45,739 bases of DNA. Source: Crocinitomicaceae bacterium (GTDB taxonomy: Bacteria > Bacteroidota > Bacteroidia > Flavobacteriales_D > Crocinitomicaceae). Positions 7,928 to 15,208 of the stretch are shown here, piece after piece; the first letter of the stretch is position 1; each line of letters begins with the position of its first letter. Below the pieces are notes generated by a model that did not search any database, was not told the DNA's origin, and saw only the letters and a list, made by a program, of their open reading frames with translations. Made by a program: the position numbers and the translations under genes. The stretch is from assembly GCA_029251865.1 (NCBI GenBank), contig JAQXCN010000074.1, positions 1 to 45,739 of the forward strand, given 5' to 3'.

Positions 7928-8695
7928 ATGAGAGGTTTGCACCTAAAAATAAACAGCGAATCCCATTTTATTTCTCTTGATGATGAATTGTTTAACCTTT
8001 TAAAACATTTCATTATGTCAAATCAATTTAAAGAAAGGCTCAGAACGTACTCTGACCTCGCGCTTGTAAAAGCGTACAACAATGACCTTGGCCACAATGG
8101 CTGGGTATCCTCTAGAGGTGAATTCCACATCGCCCTACGTGCCGAAATGTATCGCCGTGGTCTAAATCCCGGCGCCATTATGCACATGCGTGGGTTTCAT
8201 CTAAAAAAGGAATTCAAATCTGCACTCGTGGCGATGAACATCCTGCCAATTCAAAAGCTTGGTAAGCAAATCTTAGCTCAGCTCATCTTGGATACCGAAA
8301 GTAAAAAGCATGAAGTCGTATTACTGAGCCCAAAGCTCGTGCTATTGAATGACCCGATTGTCAAATTAAAGGAGCATCTAGAATACGACCAATCTCCTAT
8401 CCTATTTTCGGTGCAACACGAAAATATACAAACTGTGTTTGATGTTTCTGGACTAAAGGATCAATTTTTAATTGGATTCAATACACGTAACAAAATTAAA
8501 TCTGTGAATTGGATTAATGGAGACGCAAGACATGTATTTCAAATGGCGGTATCGAGTAAAACCTTGTTGAGTATTCCTAAAAAAGTTATTCTCGAATCGT
8601 CAAATTATCTCCTTGGAAAAAGAACAGATCTCGAAAGATTTATAAACGATATTGTAAAAATAGAATTGGTAAACCCTTTAAACTCAAACTCATGA
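7928..8695 (+). CDS. Hypothetical protein, first gene of a five-gene accessory operon
   Basis: I do not recognise a family. The start is uncertain. ATG 7928 follows GGAAAAAAG and gives 255 residues. A GTG at 7877 would translate through the hairpin element. ATG 8014 would begin at MSNQFKERLRTYSDLAL, where the sequence first looks like a compact domain (about residues 30-80 here, with GHNGWVSSRGEFHIALRAEM). The rest is a mixed alpha/beta protein without signal peptide or membrane segment, so probably cytoplasmic. The stop overlaps the next ATG as ATGA (8692-8695), as do the next two junctions, so the genes are probably translated from one mRNA. Confidence 0.55.
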   Translation: MRGLHLKINSESHFISLDDELFNLLKHFIMSNQFKERLRTYSDLALVKAYNNDLGHNGWVSSRGEFHIALRAEMYRRGLNPGAIMHMRGFHLKKEFKSALVAMNILPIQKLGKQILAQLILDTESKKHEVVLLSPKLVLLNDPIVKLKEHLEYDQSPILFSVQHENIQTVFDVSGLKDQFLIGFNTRNKIKSVNWINGDARHVFQMAVSSKTLLSIPKKVILESSNYLLGKRTDLERFINDIVKIELVNPLNSNS

Positions 8696-9093
8696 AAAAT
8701 ACAATCGAAATTTTAAGTATATGTTTCATAATATGCCTATCCAACGAAGCTTTCAGTCAACCATTTAATGTACCCAGGGGATTTACATACACGGGTGATT
8801 CAAAGTACATCAAAAGTTTTGACAACAAGTCAGGGGCAATAGATGAATGCAGAAAGGTGTATGAATTTTATAACGTAAAAACAGATGGTTTTGATATAGA
8901 TGAGAAATCAAAGGTCCTGACTTTTGTATTCTTTAATAGTGACAGAAGAAATCACATGTACGTTCTTTACGCTGTTAAGTACATGGAAGAATATGATGTA
9001 GTTCTGAGTGAGATAAAAAACAAAGACACCTACTTCTTTAGCTACGATGACTATGACGGATATAGTTATGACTTAATATACAGGAAACTATGA
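8692..9093 (+). CDS. Small secreted protein, copy 1 of a tandem paralogue pair
   Basis: This 133-residue protein has an N-terminal signal peptide (MKNTIEILSICFIICL... ending near AFSQ), so it is probably exported. It is paralogous to the next gene. Shared features are the MKNTI start, the phrase GAIDECRKVYEFYN aligned to DAIAVCMNVYNFYN, YDVVLSEIKNKD aligned to YDVVLREIKDKD, and the nearly identical end YDGYSYDLIYRKL. The conserved tail is rich in Asp and Tyr. No known domain is recognised. Its start overlaps the preceding stop and its stop overlaps the following start, each by ATGA. Confidence 0.65.
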   Translation: MKNTIEILSICFIICLSNEAFSQPFNVPRGFTYTGDSKYIKSFDNKSGAIDECRKVYEFYNVKTDGFDIDEKSKVLTFVFFNSDRRNHMYVLYAVKYMEEYDVVLSEIKNKDTYFFSYDDYDGYSYDLIYRKL

Positions 9094-9106
9094 AAAACAC
9101 AATCAA
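9049..9106 (+). repeat. Direct repeat, copy 1 of the 58 bp duplication junction
   Basis: These 58 bases match 9441-9498 with two differences (C/T at the third base of an Asp or Leu codon region and A/G just after). The period is 392 bp. The repeat covers the end of one paralogue, the ATGA junction and the first codons of the next gene. Confidence 0.85.
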
Positions 9107-9485
9107 AATTTTAATTCCACTACTCATAATTAGCACCAACCTGATGTCGCAGAAGTTCGACGTGCCAGATGTATTCGAATACACAAAGATAGATGACTAT
9201 CTGAGGGTATCGAAGAGCAAGAAAGATGCGATAGCTGTGTGCATGAACGTTTACAACTTTTACAATCTAAACACGCTTGATCTTCAGGTGGACAACGAAT
9301 CAGTTGTACCTGTATTCACGTCATTTGACTCAAAGAAAAAGAATCATGTCATAGTTCTCTTTGTGATGACCTACAATAATATGTATGACGTTGTTCTGAG
9401 GGAGATAAAGGACAAGGACTTCTACTTCTTCACGTACAAAGACTATGACGGATATAGTTATGACCTAATGTACAGGAAACTATGA
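9090..9485 (+). CDS. Small secreted protein, copy 2 of a tandem paralogue pair
   Basis: This 131-residue paralogue of the preceding gene has a signal peptide (MKNTIKILIPLLIISTN... ending near LMSQ). The mature part is roughly 40-50 percent similar to copy 1 in the middle and almost identical at the end (DYDGYSYDLMYRKL). The conservation gradient, with near-identity at both ends and divergence in the centre, suggests duplication followed either by selection for variable middles or by gene conversion at the ends. The function is unknown. A role as paired secreted or immunity-type small proteins is possible but unsupported. Confidence 0.65.
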   Translation: MKNTIKILIPLLIISTNLMSQKFDVPDVFEYTKIDDYLRVSKSKKDAIAVCMNVYNFYNLNTLDLQVDNESVVPVFTSFDSKKKNHVIVLFVMTYNNMYDVVLREIKDKDFYFFTYKDYDGYSYDLMYRKL

Positions 9486-9498
9486 AAAACACAATCAA
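9441..9498 (+). repeat. Direct repeat, copy 2 of the 58 bp duplication junction
   Basis: This is the second copy of the repeat at 9049-9106, with two mismatches. The homology stops a few codons into the next open frame, at AATCAA. This marks where a third duplicate unit was broken off and joined to unrelated sequence. Confidence 0.85.
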
Positions 9499-9670
9499 TA
9501 ACAGATTACAAAATATTCATAACGTATGGGATGTTTCTGAAAAAAACTATCCGATTTGGGCACGTTCATGGACCGAGGGTAATACGATTCAAATACAATT
9601 TGGAGAACCTTACACCAGAAAAAAATATGGAGAATCGGCTAAACTTTATTTTAATCAAATAAAGGAATAA
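9482..9670 (+). CDS. Small hypothetical protein with a duplicated start region
   Basis: This 62-residue frame shares its first five residues (MKNTI) and the upstream junction with the two secreted paralogues, then diverges completely. It has no signal peptide, but it keeps a compact body with aromatic residues (YPIWARSWTEGNTIQIQF). It looks like a chimera in which the start region of a duplicated unit was joined to a different small gene. The overlap is ATGA with the previous gene and TAATG with the next one, so it is likely to be translated. No family is recognised. Confidence 0.5.
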   Translation: MKNTINNRLQNIHNVWDVSEKNYPIWARSWTEGNTIQIQFGEPYTRKKYGESAKLYFNQIKE

Positions 9671-9966
9671 TGAAATCAATACTTCTACCACTATTTGGCA
9701 AAAATAAGAACACGCAAATACCAAAACAGGTAATATTCCGAAGACCATCAAAAATTGCACTTCAAAGTATCACTGAGAATTATATTAAATGGCGCTACCC
9801 TGGCGCCGTTTATTGTCATGAAGTAAAGGATCGTCCTTGGTCTATTAGGTGGTACCAATTTGACCCCAAACAAAATACTATGGAACTCTCTGTGTTGTTA
9901 TTTCTCGATTCGAATTATATTGAGGAGATTTCCGTGCACCTTGTCGGTGACGCTTTTGTTGGTTAA
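9670..9966 (+). CDS. Small hypothetical protein, last gene of the accessory operon
   Basis: This 98-residue protein begins at the ATG of a TAATG overlap with the preceding stop. It contains two Trp-rich stretches (YIKWRYPGAVYCHEV and WSIRWYQFDP) and a hydrophobic end. The phrase MELSVLLFLDSNYIEEISVHLVG looks like one beta-hairpin of a small cytoplasmic alpha/beta protein. There is no signal peptide. It is not recognised. Position and overlaps show that it belongs to the operon that starts near 7928. A 74 bp gap with an inverted repeat separates it from the next gene. Confidence 0.5.
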   Translation: MKSILLPLFGKNKNTQIPKQVIFRRPSKIALQSITENYIKWRYPGAVYCHEVKDRPWSIRWYQFDPKQNTMELSVLLFLDSNYIEEISVHLVGDAFVG

Positions 9967-9982
9967 GTTTTGTTTTTTGTAT

Positions 9983-9997
9983 CTTACGTAACGTAAG
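9983..9997. promoter_or_regulatory. Perfect inverted repeat CTTACG-TAA-CGTAAG
   Basis: Six-base arms flank a TAA centre between the accessory operon and the FKxxHWP-repeat membrane protein gene. The site lies 44 bp before the ATG at 10041, a plausible place for an operator. A related CGTAAA / TTTACG repeat occurs at 13395-13409. No regulator is identified. Confidence 0.3.
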
Positions 9998-10040
9998 TGA
10001 TCGAACTCCATTATAAACACAACATACCTAAAATTAAATT

Positions 10041-10817
10041 ATGATTAAAAGTACCATTCAGGTTTTGGTAGGGATTGTTTTTCTAACGGGACTGATTTTT
10101 AAATTTGCGCATTACCCTGGAGCCGGTGTATTACTTGTTATCGCTCTAGTTTCAGGAATCATGCTGTCAGTTGTCGATCTTTATATTGGAAAAAAGACGA
10201 ATTCATTGTCGCTCACCTATAAATGTGCATTAGGTGCAGGAGCTTCATACATATTAGGTTTGTTGTTTAAAATGATGCATTGGCCGGGAGCAGATATAAT
10301 CACGATTATTTCAATGTCTGGTTTAGCATTATTACTTGCTTTTTCTGCTTTAAAATCGCAGACTTGGTTCTACGCCTTATTACCCTTATTGTTTTCTGTT
10401 ACGCTCATTATGGCGCTTTTCAAGATAATGCATTGGCCACAACCGAATCATCTTCTTTATGGTTCTTATTTCGCATATTCATCACTTCTCATAGGAGTTT
10501 TAATATTTAGAGGCCTATCTCTCAATAAAACGAATATTAAGATAGGCCAAAGGTTTGGTATTACTGGAGGTTTGGTTTTCATATTATACCTCGTGGAATT
10601 AAAGCTTAAATTGTATCCAAATCTTTTTGAAATCAGTCAGAATTCCACACGCATTATACAAGCTATTCTAATGTCAGGTATTGTATTTTCAATTCAGAGC
10701 ATATTAGTTACATATTCAAAGTCCGAGGTGCTTCAAAGAGACCTACGTGTTCTTAGAAGCACACAAGGTATCTACCTCCTCATGCTATTTATGCTTGTCT
10801 TAGTTTCTGCAACGTAA
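10041..10817 (+). CDS. GldL-like multipass membrane protein with repeated FKxxHWP motifs
   Basis: This 258-residue protein is almost wholly hydrophobic, with about eight membrane segments. It carries the motif F-K-x-x-H-[WY]-P three times (residues 20-26 FKFAHYP, 76-82 FKMMHWP, 127-133 FKIMHWP) and a degenerate fourth copy (187-193 LKLKLYP). The motif sits at the end of one membrane helix and before the next. The same FKxxHWPGA element occurs once in the N-terminal membrane part of GldL, a component of the gliding and type IX secretion motor. This protein lacks the long cytoplasmic tail of GldL. It is therefore a relative or repeat-expanded derivative of that membrane unit, not GldL itself. 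No GldM, GldK or GldN gene is adjacent. Confidence 0.6.
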   Translation: MIKSTIQVLVGIVFLTGLIFKFAHYPGAGVLLVIALVSGIMLSVVDLYIGKKTNSLSLTYKCALGAGASYILGLLFKMMHWPGADIITIISMSGLALLLAFSALKSQTWFYALLPLLFSVTLIMALFKIMHWPQPNHLLYGSYFAYSSLLIGVLIFRGLSLNKTNIKIGQRFGITGGLVFILYLVELKLKLYPNLFEISQNSTRIIQAILMSGIVFSIQSILVTYSKSEVLQRDLRVLRSTQGIYLLMLFMLVLVSAT

Positions 10818-10852
10818 CACTATCAATTTCTCAGCTAGATTTTTCAAATTTA

Positions 10853-10884
10853 TTTGAATTAAGCAAAATGGAATAATATCTTTA
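10853..10884 (+). promoter_or_regulatory. Bacteroidota-type promoter of rmuC
   Basis: TTTG at 10853-10856 and TATCTTTA at 10877-10884 are separated by 20 bp, close to the TTTG / TAnnTTTG consensus. Transcription would start near 10890, leaving a leader of about 60 nt before the ATG at 10950. The -33 element lies in one arm of the inverted repeat TTCAAA-TTTA-TTTGAA (10843-10858). Confidence 0.6.
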
Positions 10885-10949
10885 TTGAATCGTTTTTCTT
10901 ATTTCAGAAGGGCTCCTCGATTTTAAAAACAAAACACATAATAGACAGT

Positions 10950-12377
10950 ATGGAAATAATAATTGGCACACTTGCATTTTTTGTTGGCGGAACCATTGCA
11001 TGGCTCTTAGTTTCTCAGAAAACTACAAGAAAAATAGCAATCTTAGAAAGTGAACTTAATTCAAAAAATAACATTGCGAATGAAATTGAAGCATTAGAAG
11101 CATCAAGACTAAACCTTGAGCGTGATTTGATGGCTGCTGAGTCAAAACGGGATACTGCAATTCACCTCAAAGAACAAATAGATAAAGAGCTAAATGCATT
11201 AAAGCAAAATTATGAGGAGAATCAAGAAACATTCAATAAATTAAATAATGAAAACGCCATCCTTAAAGCAAAACAAGCCGCATTACAAGAGAAACTTGAT
11301 ACTCAAAAAACGGATATTGAGGCCTTAAATAAAAAGTTTGTTACTGAATTTGAAAATGTAGCAAATAAAATCCTTGACGATAAATCAGAAAAATTCACAA
11401 AGTCAAATAGAACGAATATTGAGGGCTTGTTAAAACCGCTTAGTGAGAAAATCTCCAATTTCAAATCAAAAGTTGAGGAAGTCTACGACAAGGAATCTAA
11501 AGAGCGCTTTTCATTGGCAGAGCGTGTTAAGGAACTTGCAACCTTAAACAAGGAAATTAGCGAAGAGGCTAAAAACCTAACAAATGCCTTAAAGGGTGAA
11601 GCAAAAACACAAGGAGGCTGGGGAGAAATGATTCTAGAAAGTATTCTTGAGAAATCTGGACTTCGTAAAGATAAAGAGTATTTTATGGAGCATCAGCTAC
11701 TTGATAAAGATGGTAAACCTATGCGCTCGGAATCTGAGGATAAAAAGATGCGCCCTGATGCTGTGATTAAGTACCCTGATAATAGAAGTGTAATTATCGA
11801 TTCCAAAGTCTCTCTAAATGCTTTTACTCGCTACAGTGATGCAGAAGAGGTTGAAGTCCAAAAAACAGAACTTAAGGCACATGTCGAGGCCATCAAAAAT
11901 CACATTTCGTCTCTCAGTAAAAAGGGTTATGATGATTATGACCAAGCGTTGGACTTTGTGATTATGTTCGTACCGAGTGAAGCTGCATATATCGCAGCAA
12001 TGTCAGGAGACCAAAATTTATGGAGTTATGCTTATGACAAACGGATTTTACTTATGAATCCAACCAATCTCATAACATCATTGAAACTTATAGAGGATCT
12101 TTGGAAGCGAGAATATCAAAATGAAAATGCCATTGAAATTGCTGATCGTGGTGCTAAGCTTTACGATAAATTTGTTGGTTTTGTTGAAAATCTAGAAAAA
12201 ATAGGCGGTTATATTGAGAAAGCACAAAATAGTTACAGCGAAGCGCACAGTCAACTTGGTACAGGTAATGACAACCTAGTTAGACAGGCTACGAAGCTGA
12301 AAAAGTTAGGGCTTAAGACTAAAAAGGCTCTTCCTGAGCAAATGTCAAACGATTCATTAGAAAATGATGCAGAATAA
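10950..12377 (+). CDS. rmuC: DNA recombination protein RmuC homologue
   Basis: RmuC proteins are membrane-anchored coiled-coil proteins with a nuclease-like fold, linked to limiting inversion and recombination at short repeats. Here residues 2-22 form one N-terminal membrane segment, and about 25-210 are charged heptad-type coiled coil with some breaks. The RmuC core follows, with TQGGWGEMILESILEKSG, the conserved MRPDAVIKYPDNRSVIIDSKVSL region and FVPSEAAYIAA. The length of 475 residues is normal. The gene has its own promoter and its end overlaps the next gene by 14 nt, so the two probably form a transcript. Confidence 0.92.
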   Translation: MEIIIGTLAFFVGGTIAWLLVSQKTTRKIAILESELNSKNNIANEIEALEASRLNLERDLMAAESKRDTAIHLKEQIDKELNALKQNYEENQETFNKLNNENAILKAKQAALQEKLDTQKTDIEALNKKFVTEFENVANKILDDKSEKFTKSNRTNIEGLLKPLSEKISNFKSKVEEVYDKESKERFSLAERVKELATLNKEISEEAKNLTNALKGEAKTQGGWGEMILESILEKSGLRKDKEYFMEHQLLDKDGKPMRSESEDKKMRPDAVIKYPDNRSVIIDSKVSLNAFTRYSDAEEVEVQKTELKAHVEAIKNHISSLSKKGYDDYDQALDFVIMFVPSEAAYIAAMSGDQNLWSYAYDKRILLMNPTNLITSLKLIEDLWKREYQNENAIEIADRGAKLYDKFVGFVENLEKIGGYIEKAQNSYSEAHSQLGTGNDNLVRQATKLKKLGLKTKKALPEQMSNDSLENDAE

Positions 12378-13017
12378 AAAAGCTTTAATCATTGGAGCCA
12401 CAGGTGCCACAGGGACAGCGCTCTTAAATCAACTACTCGACAGTGAGCATTACGGCAAGGTTCATGTATTCGCCAGAAAAGATATTGGCTTAAAACATAG
12501 CAAACTAGAATGGCATATTGTTGACTTTGATAAAGTTGATTCATGGAGAGATCTTTTGAAAGGTGATGTCTTATTTTCTGCATTGGGCACAACACTGAAG
12601 ATTGCGGGAAGTAAAGAGGTGCAATACAAAATTGACTATACATATCAGTATGAAGTCGCAAAAGCCGCAGCAGAAAACGGAACTCCTTCCCTCCTGCTCG
12701 TAAGTTCAGTAGGTTCAAGTAGTAGGTCGCCCTTCTTCTATACAAAAATTAAAGGCCAACTAGAGGATGCTGTCCGTATGATGAAGTTTACAAACGTGCA
12801 TATATTTCAACCCCCTATGCTAGAACGCGGTAGCTTTTTACGGAGTAACGAAAAATCAGGTATAAAATTCTTAAATATGGTCAATAAGTTAGGTGTCTTG
12901 CGTTCTCAAATGCCAATGCCAGTTGAGTTTTTAGCAAAACAAATGGTTAGGATTTCCAATCAGCAATACATGGAAAAAGTAAACGTTTATAATCCTAAAC
13001 AAATCTGGAAGCTTTAA
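12364..13017 (+). CDS. NAD(P)-binding oxidoreductase, atypical short-chain dehydrogenase
   Basis: This 217-residue protein starts with the dinucleotide-binding loop IIGATGATGTALL, followed by an extended-SDR pattern: VSSVGSSSRSPFFYTKIKGQLE contains the Tyr-x3-Lys pair, and HIFQPPMLERG lies where the family has its substrate-proximal proline-rich segment. It is closest in form to the HTATIP2/TIP30-like and NAD(P)H-binding oxidoreductases common in Bacteroidota. The substrate is unknown. Its start lies 14 nt inside rmuC. M1 or M2 could be the start codon. Confidence 0.78.
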   Translation: MMQNKKALIIGATGATGTALLNQLLDSEHYGKVHVFARKDIGLKHSKLEWHIVDFDKVDSWRDLLKGDVLFSALGTTLKIAGSKEVQYKIDYTYQYEVAKAAAENGTPSLLLVSSVGSSSRSPFFYTKIKGQLEDAVRMMKFTNVHIFQPPMLERGSFLRSNEKSGIKFLNMVNKLGVLRSQMPMPVEFLAKQMVRISNQQYMEKVNVYNPKQIWKL

Positions 13018-13056
13018 TTAATTAAATAATTAATAAGAGAGATGCATCGAACAAGG

Positions 13057-13362
13057 TTAAGCAACATGTAAATATTCCAGTTCCATAACCGCTCCGTCTA
13101 ACCCCCATTTTAGCTTACCTGGTTCATTAATTTCATAATATTTTGTCTGAAACAATCCGTTTTCCCATTCGGGATGGTCCTCGAAGAACTGAATAACTAT
13201 TTTTTCACGCATATAAAAACCATCGTTCATAATATGTTCATAAACAAAGGCTTTTCGACCGTCAACCAGAACGCTGAGACCAACGTTTTCGGGCTTTACT
13301 ATTGTTTTAAAATCTGTAACATGCACAACTGGGATTAGTCTTGAGGAAAGAGGCTTTTTCAT
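13057..13362 (-). CDS. Small hypothetical cytoplasmic protein
   Basis: This 101-residue protein is unrecognised. It has no signal peptide or membrane helix and is rich in charged and aromatic residues (FYMREKIVIQFFEDHPEWENGLFQTKYYEI). It is convergent with the oxidoreductase (40 bp of AT-rich sequence between them) and divergent from the glycosyltransferase. The inverted repeat at 13395-13409 lies about 33 bp upstream of its start and could control either divergent gene. Confidence 0.5.
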   Translation of the reverse strand: MKKPLSSRLIPVVHVTDFKTIVKPENVGLSVLVDGRKAFVYEHIMNDGFYMREKIVIQFFEDHPEWENGLFQTKYYEINEPGKLKWGLDGAVMELEYLHVA

Positions 13363-13394
13363 AATTTTATTTTGTCAATAATACATTCGGAAGA

Positions 13395-13409
13395 CGTAAA
13401 GTATTTACG
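13395..13409. promoter_or_regulatory. Inverted repeat CGTAAA-GTA-TTTACG between divergent genes
   Basis: Perfect six-base arms lie 33 bp upstream of the small reverse gene and about 53 bp upstream of the glycosyltransferase start. The half-site CGTAA also occurs in the repeat at 9983-9997. This is operator-like, but no regulator is known. Confidence 0.3.
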
Positions 13410-13461
13410 AACAAACACAATCTTCGTTATAATCACTTATTTTCGTTAAAAAACTAAAGAC

Positions 13462-14442
13462 ATCAAAGTAAGTATTGTTTTACCCTTCAGAAACGCCGAG
13501 AAATATCTAAAAGCTTGTTTGGACTCAATCACAAACCAAAACCATAAGAATTGGCAGCTGCTAGCTGTTGATGACCATTCAAAAGATAATTCAGCAAACA
13601 TTTTTAAATCTTATCAGGATCCGAGAATAAAACTCCTCAAGAATGAAGGTTATGGCATTTTAGCAGGACTGCAAACTGCACAAAAACACATTAATGGCGA
13701 ATGTGTAACACGAATGGATGCTGATGATATTATGCCACGAGATAAACTTAAAAATTTACTTACAGTCATTCAATCTAATTCCGAAGGAATAATTGCAACG
13801 GGTTATGTAAATTACTTTGGGGAAAACGAAATATCTGAAGGCTACCTTCGTTATCAAAATTGGCTCAATAAAACTGCCAAAACCAACTCCTTTTACGAAC
13901 ACATTTATAGAGAATGCGTGGTCGCATCTCCCAATTGGATGATGAGCCGTGCTGATTTTGAAGCAATGGATGGCTTTAACAAGCTAAAATACCCTGAGGA
14001 CTACGATATGGTATTCCAATGGAAAAAGCATAGCTTAACGATAAAATCTTGTGACTACAATACCCACCATTGGAGAGAGCATAAAGAAAGAACGAGTAGA
14101 AACTCAGAAACCTATCAACAAGAAAGCTTCTTTAGGCTGAAGATCGCCTATTTCTTAAAAGAATTCCAGATCAAAAAAATATATCTTTTGGGTACGGAAA
14201 GAAAAGGAATACTAACCGCGAAATTACTCAAAGAAAATTCATCTGATTTTCAATGGTTCACGCACAGATCGAAACAAATTGGAAGTGAAAAAGAAAATAA
14301 AAAACTAGAGGATGTAAAGGAATTACCTAGAGATGGGATTTGCATTCTTGCTATTTATCCAAATACAGCGGAAAGAAAAAGGCTAGAGCTTTTTTTGGAA
14401 AAAAAAGGCTATAAAATAGGATCAACAGCACATTATTTTTAG
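13462..14442 (+). CDS. Family 2 glycosyltransferase, apparently starting at ATC
   Basis: This GT-A enzyme transfers a sugar from a nucleotide sugar. The first conserved strand reads IKVSIVLPFRNAEKYLKACLDSIT, where the leading I is codon ATC at 13462-13464 in the place the family normally has Met. The frame is open from 13450. The first conventional start (TTG 13519) would remove the first strand of the nucleotide-binding fold. The acidic motif RMDADDIMPRDKL is intact, as is the VDDHSKDNS segment. Residues about 225-326 form an extra C-terminal domain resembling a small Rossmann unit (KKIYLLGTERKGILTAKLL). Either ATC initiation, a start-lost gene or a sequencing error could explain the start. 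Confidence 0.75.
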   Translation: MKVSIVLPFRNAEKYLKACLDSITNQNHKNWQLLAVDDHSKDNSANIFKSYQDPRIKLLKNEGYGILAGLQTAQKHINGECVTRMDADDIMPRDKLKNLLTVIQSNSEGIIATGYVNYFGENEISEGYLRYQNWLNKTAKTNSFYEHIYRECVVASPNWMMSRADFEAMDGFNKLKYPEDYDMVFQWKKHSLTIKSCDYNTHHWREHKERTSRNSETYQQESFFRLKIAYFLKEFQIKKIYLLGTERKGILTAKLLKENSSDFQWFTHRSKQIGSEKENKKLEDVKELPRDGICILAIYPNTAERKRLELFLEKKGYKIGSTAHYF

Positions 14443-14470
14443 CTTTCGCCGTAAAACGTCACTTTTCAGA

Positions 14471-15208
14471 TTAATAAGGCTCGACCTCTAAAGGGCGGAA
14501 CATATTTCTAGCGACTTCTCTTGAATAGGCATTGTAATGCCACCATTCCGTTGGTAACTGGCGAAACCCTTGACTCGCCATCACTTTTCTAAGTAGCAAC
14601 CGGTTTTCGCTTTGATCCATAGTTAACTCTCCCGTTTTCAGATAATACGTTTCCATATTTGGAAAGGCGATATCTCTAAAGTCATCAAATCCAGCCCCCA
14701 TATCCAAAGGAATACGGTTTGTTTTACAAATAGTAATATCTACTGCACATCCCATATTATGTAGGCTTAAATTTGCAGGATTAGAAACATATTTACCACG
14801 CTCTCTTACAGGAACTGTATCAAGGGCATTCCACATCAAACTTTGGACACTCACAGGTCTTGCCGCATCATATATTAAAAGGTGCAAGGCAGAGTCTATA
14901 GCAGTCAAATAACTCTGGCAATACGAAAGACGTTGAGCAACCTCAGGCTGTAAATACGCTCTTTTGGTTCGCTCGTATAAAACCATACCCATAAAATTGT
15001 CCTCTGTTGCATACTTCAAATCAACATATATATTATCACTGTATCTTTTTATATCTACAAGCCCTTCAAAAGTTTCGGGCCCTAAATCTTCGACCACAGG
15101 TATTTCCTGATTGGCTTTTGACGGCTTTTGTATTGCTAAGGCTGTCGCTTCTGAATCAGAACAGCTGGTAAGTAGGCAGAGAGCTATGATTAACTTAAAT
15201 TTTATCAT
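14471..15208 (-). CDS. D-alanyl-D-alanine dipeptidase, VanX/DdpX type lipoprotein
   Basis: This zinc peptidase of family M15D would hydrolyse D-Ala-D-Ala. I chose the ATG at 15208 because it overlaps the dapA stop as ATGA and gives a lipoprotein signal with lipobox LLTSC (Cys16). The longer frame adds an unlikely MFRNESLDV. Active-site elements are Arg117 (YDAARP), zinc ligands His150 and Asp157 (SLHNMGCAVD), GAGFDDF (171-177), catalytic Glu221 and zinc ligand His224 (EWWHYN). The mature protein would be anchored in a membrane facing the periplasm, so it probably recycles wall dipeptide rather than giving glycopeptide resistance. No vanH, vanA or sensor genes are nearby. Confidence 0.85.
   Translation of the reverse strand: MIKFKLIIALCLLTSCSDSEATALAIQKPSKANQEIPVVEDLGPETFEGLVDIKRYSDNIYVDLKYATEDNFMGMVLYERTKRAYLQPEVAQRLSYCQSYLTAIDSALHLLIYDAARPVSVQSLMWNALDTVPVRERGKYVSNPANLSLHNMGCAVDITICKTNRIPLDMGAGFDDFRDIAFPNMETYYLKTGELTMDQSENRLLLRKVMASQGFRQLPTEWWHYNAYSREVARNMFRPLEVEPY

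Noticed and set aside
9482..9670. Treating the 62-residue frame as a decayed third paralogue
   Set aside because: Apart from MKNTI nothing aligns with the paralogues, and the overlaps on both sides are kept, so it looks like a functional chimera rather than a remnant.
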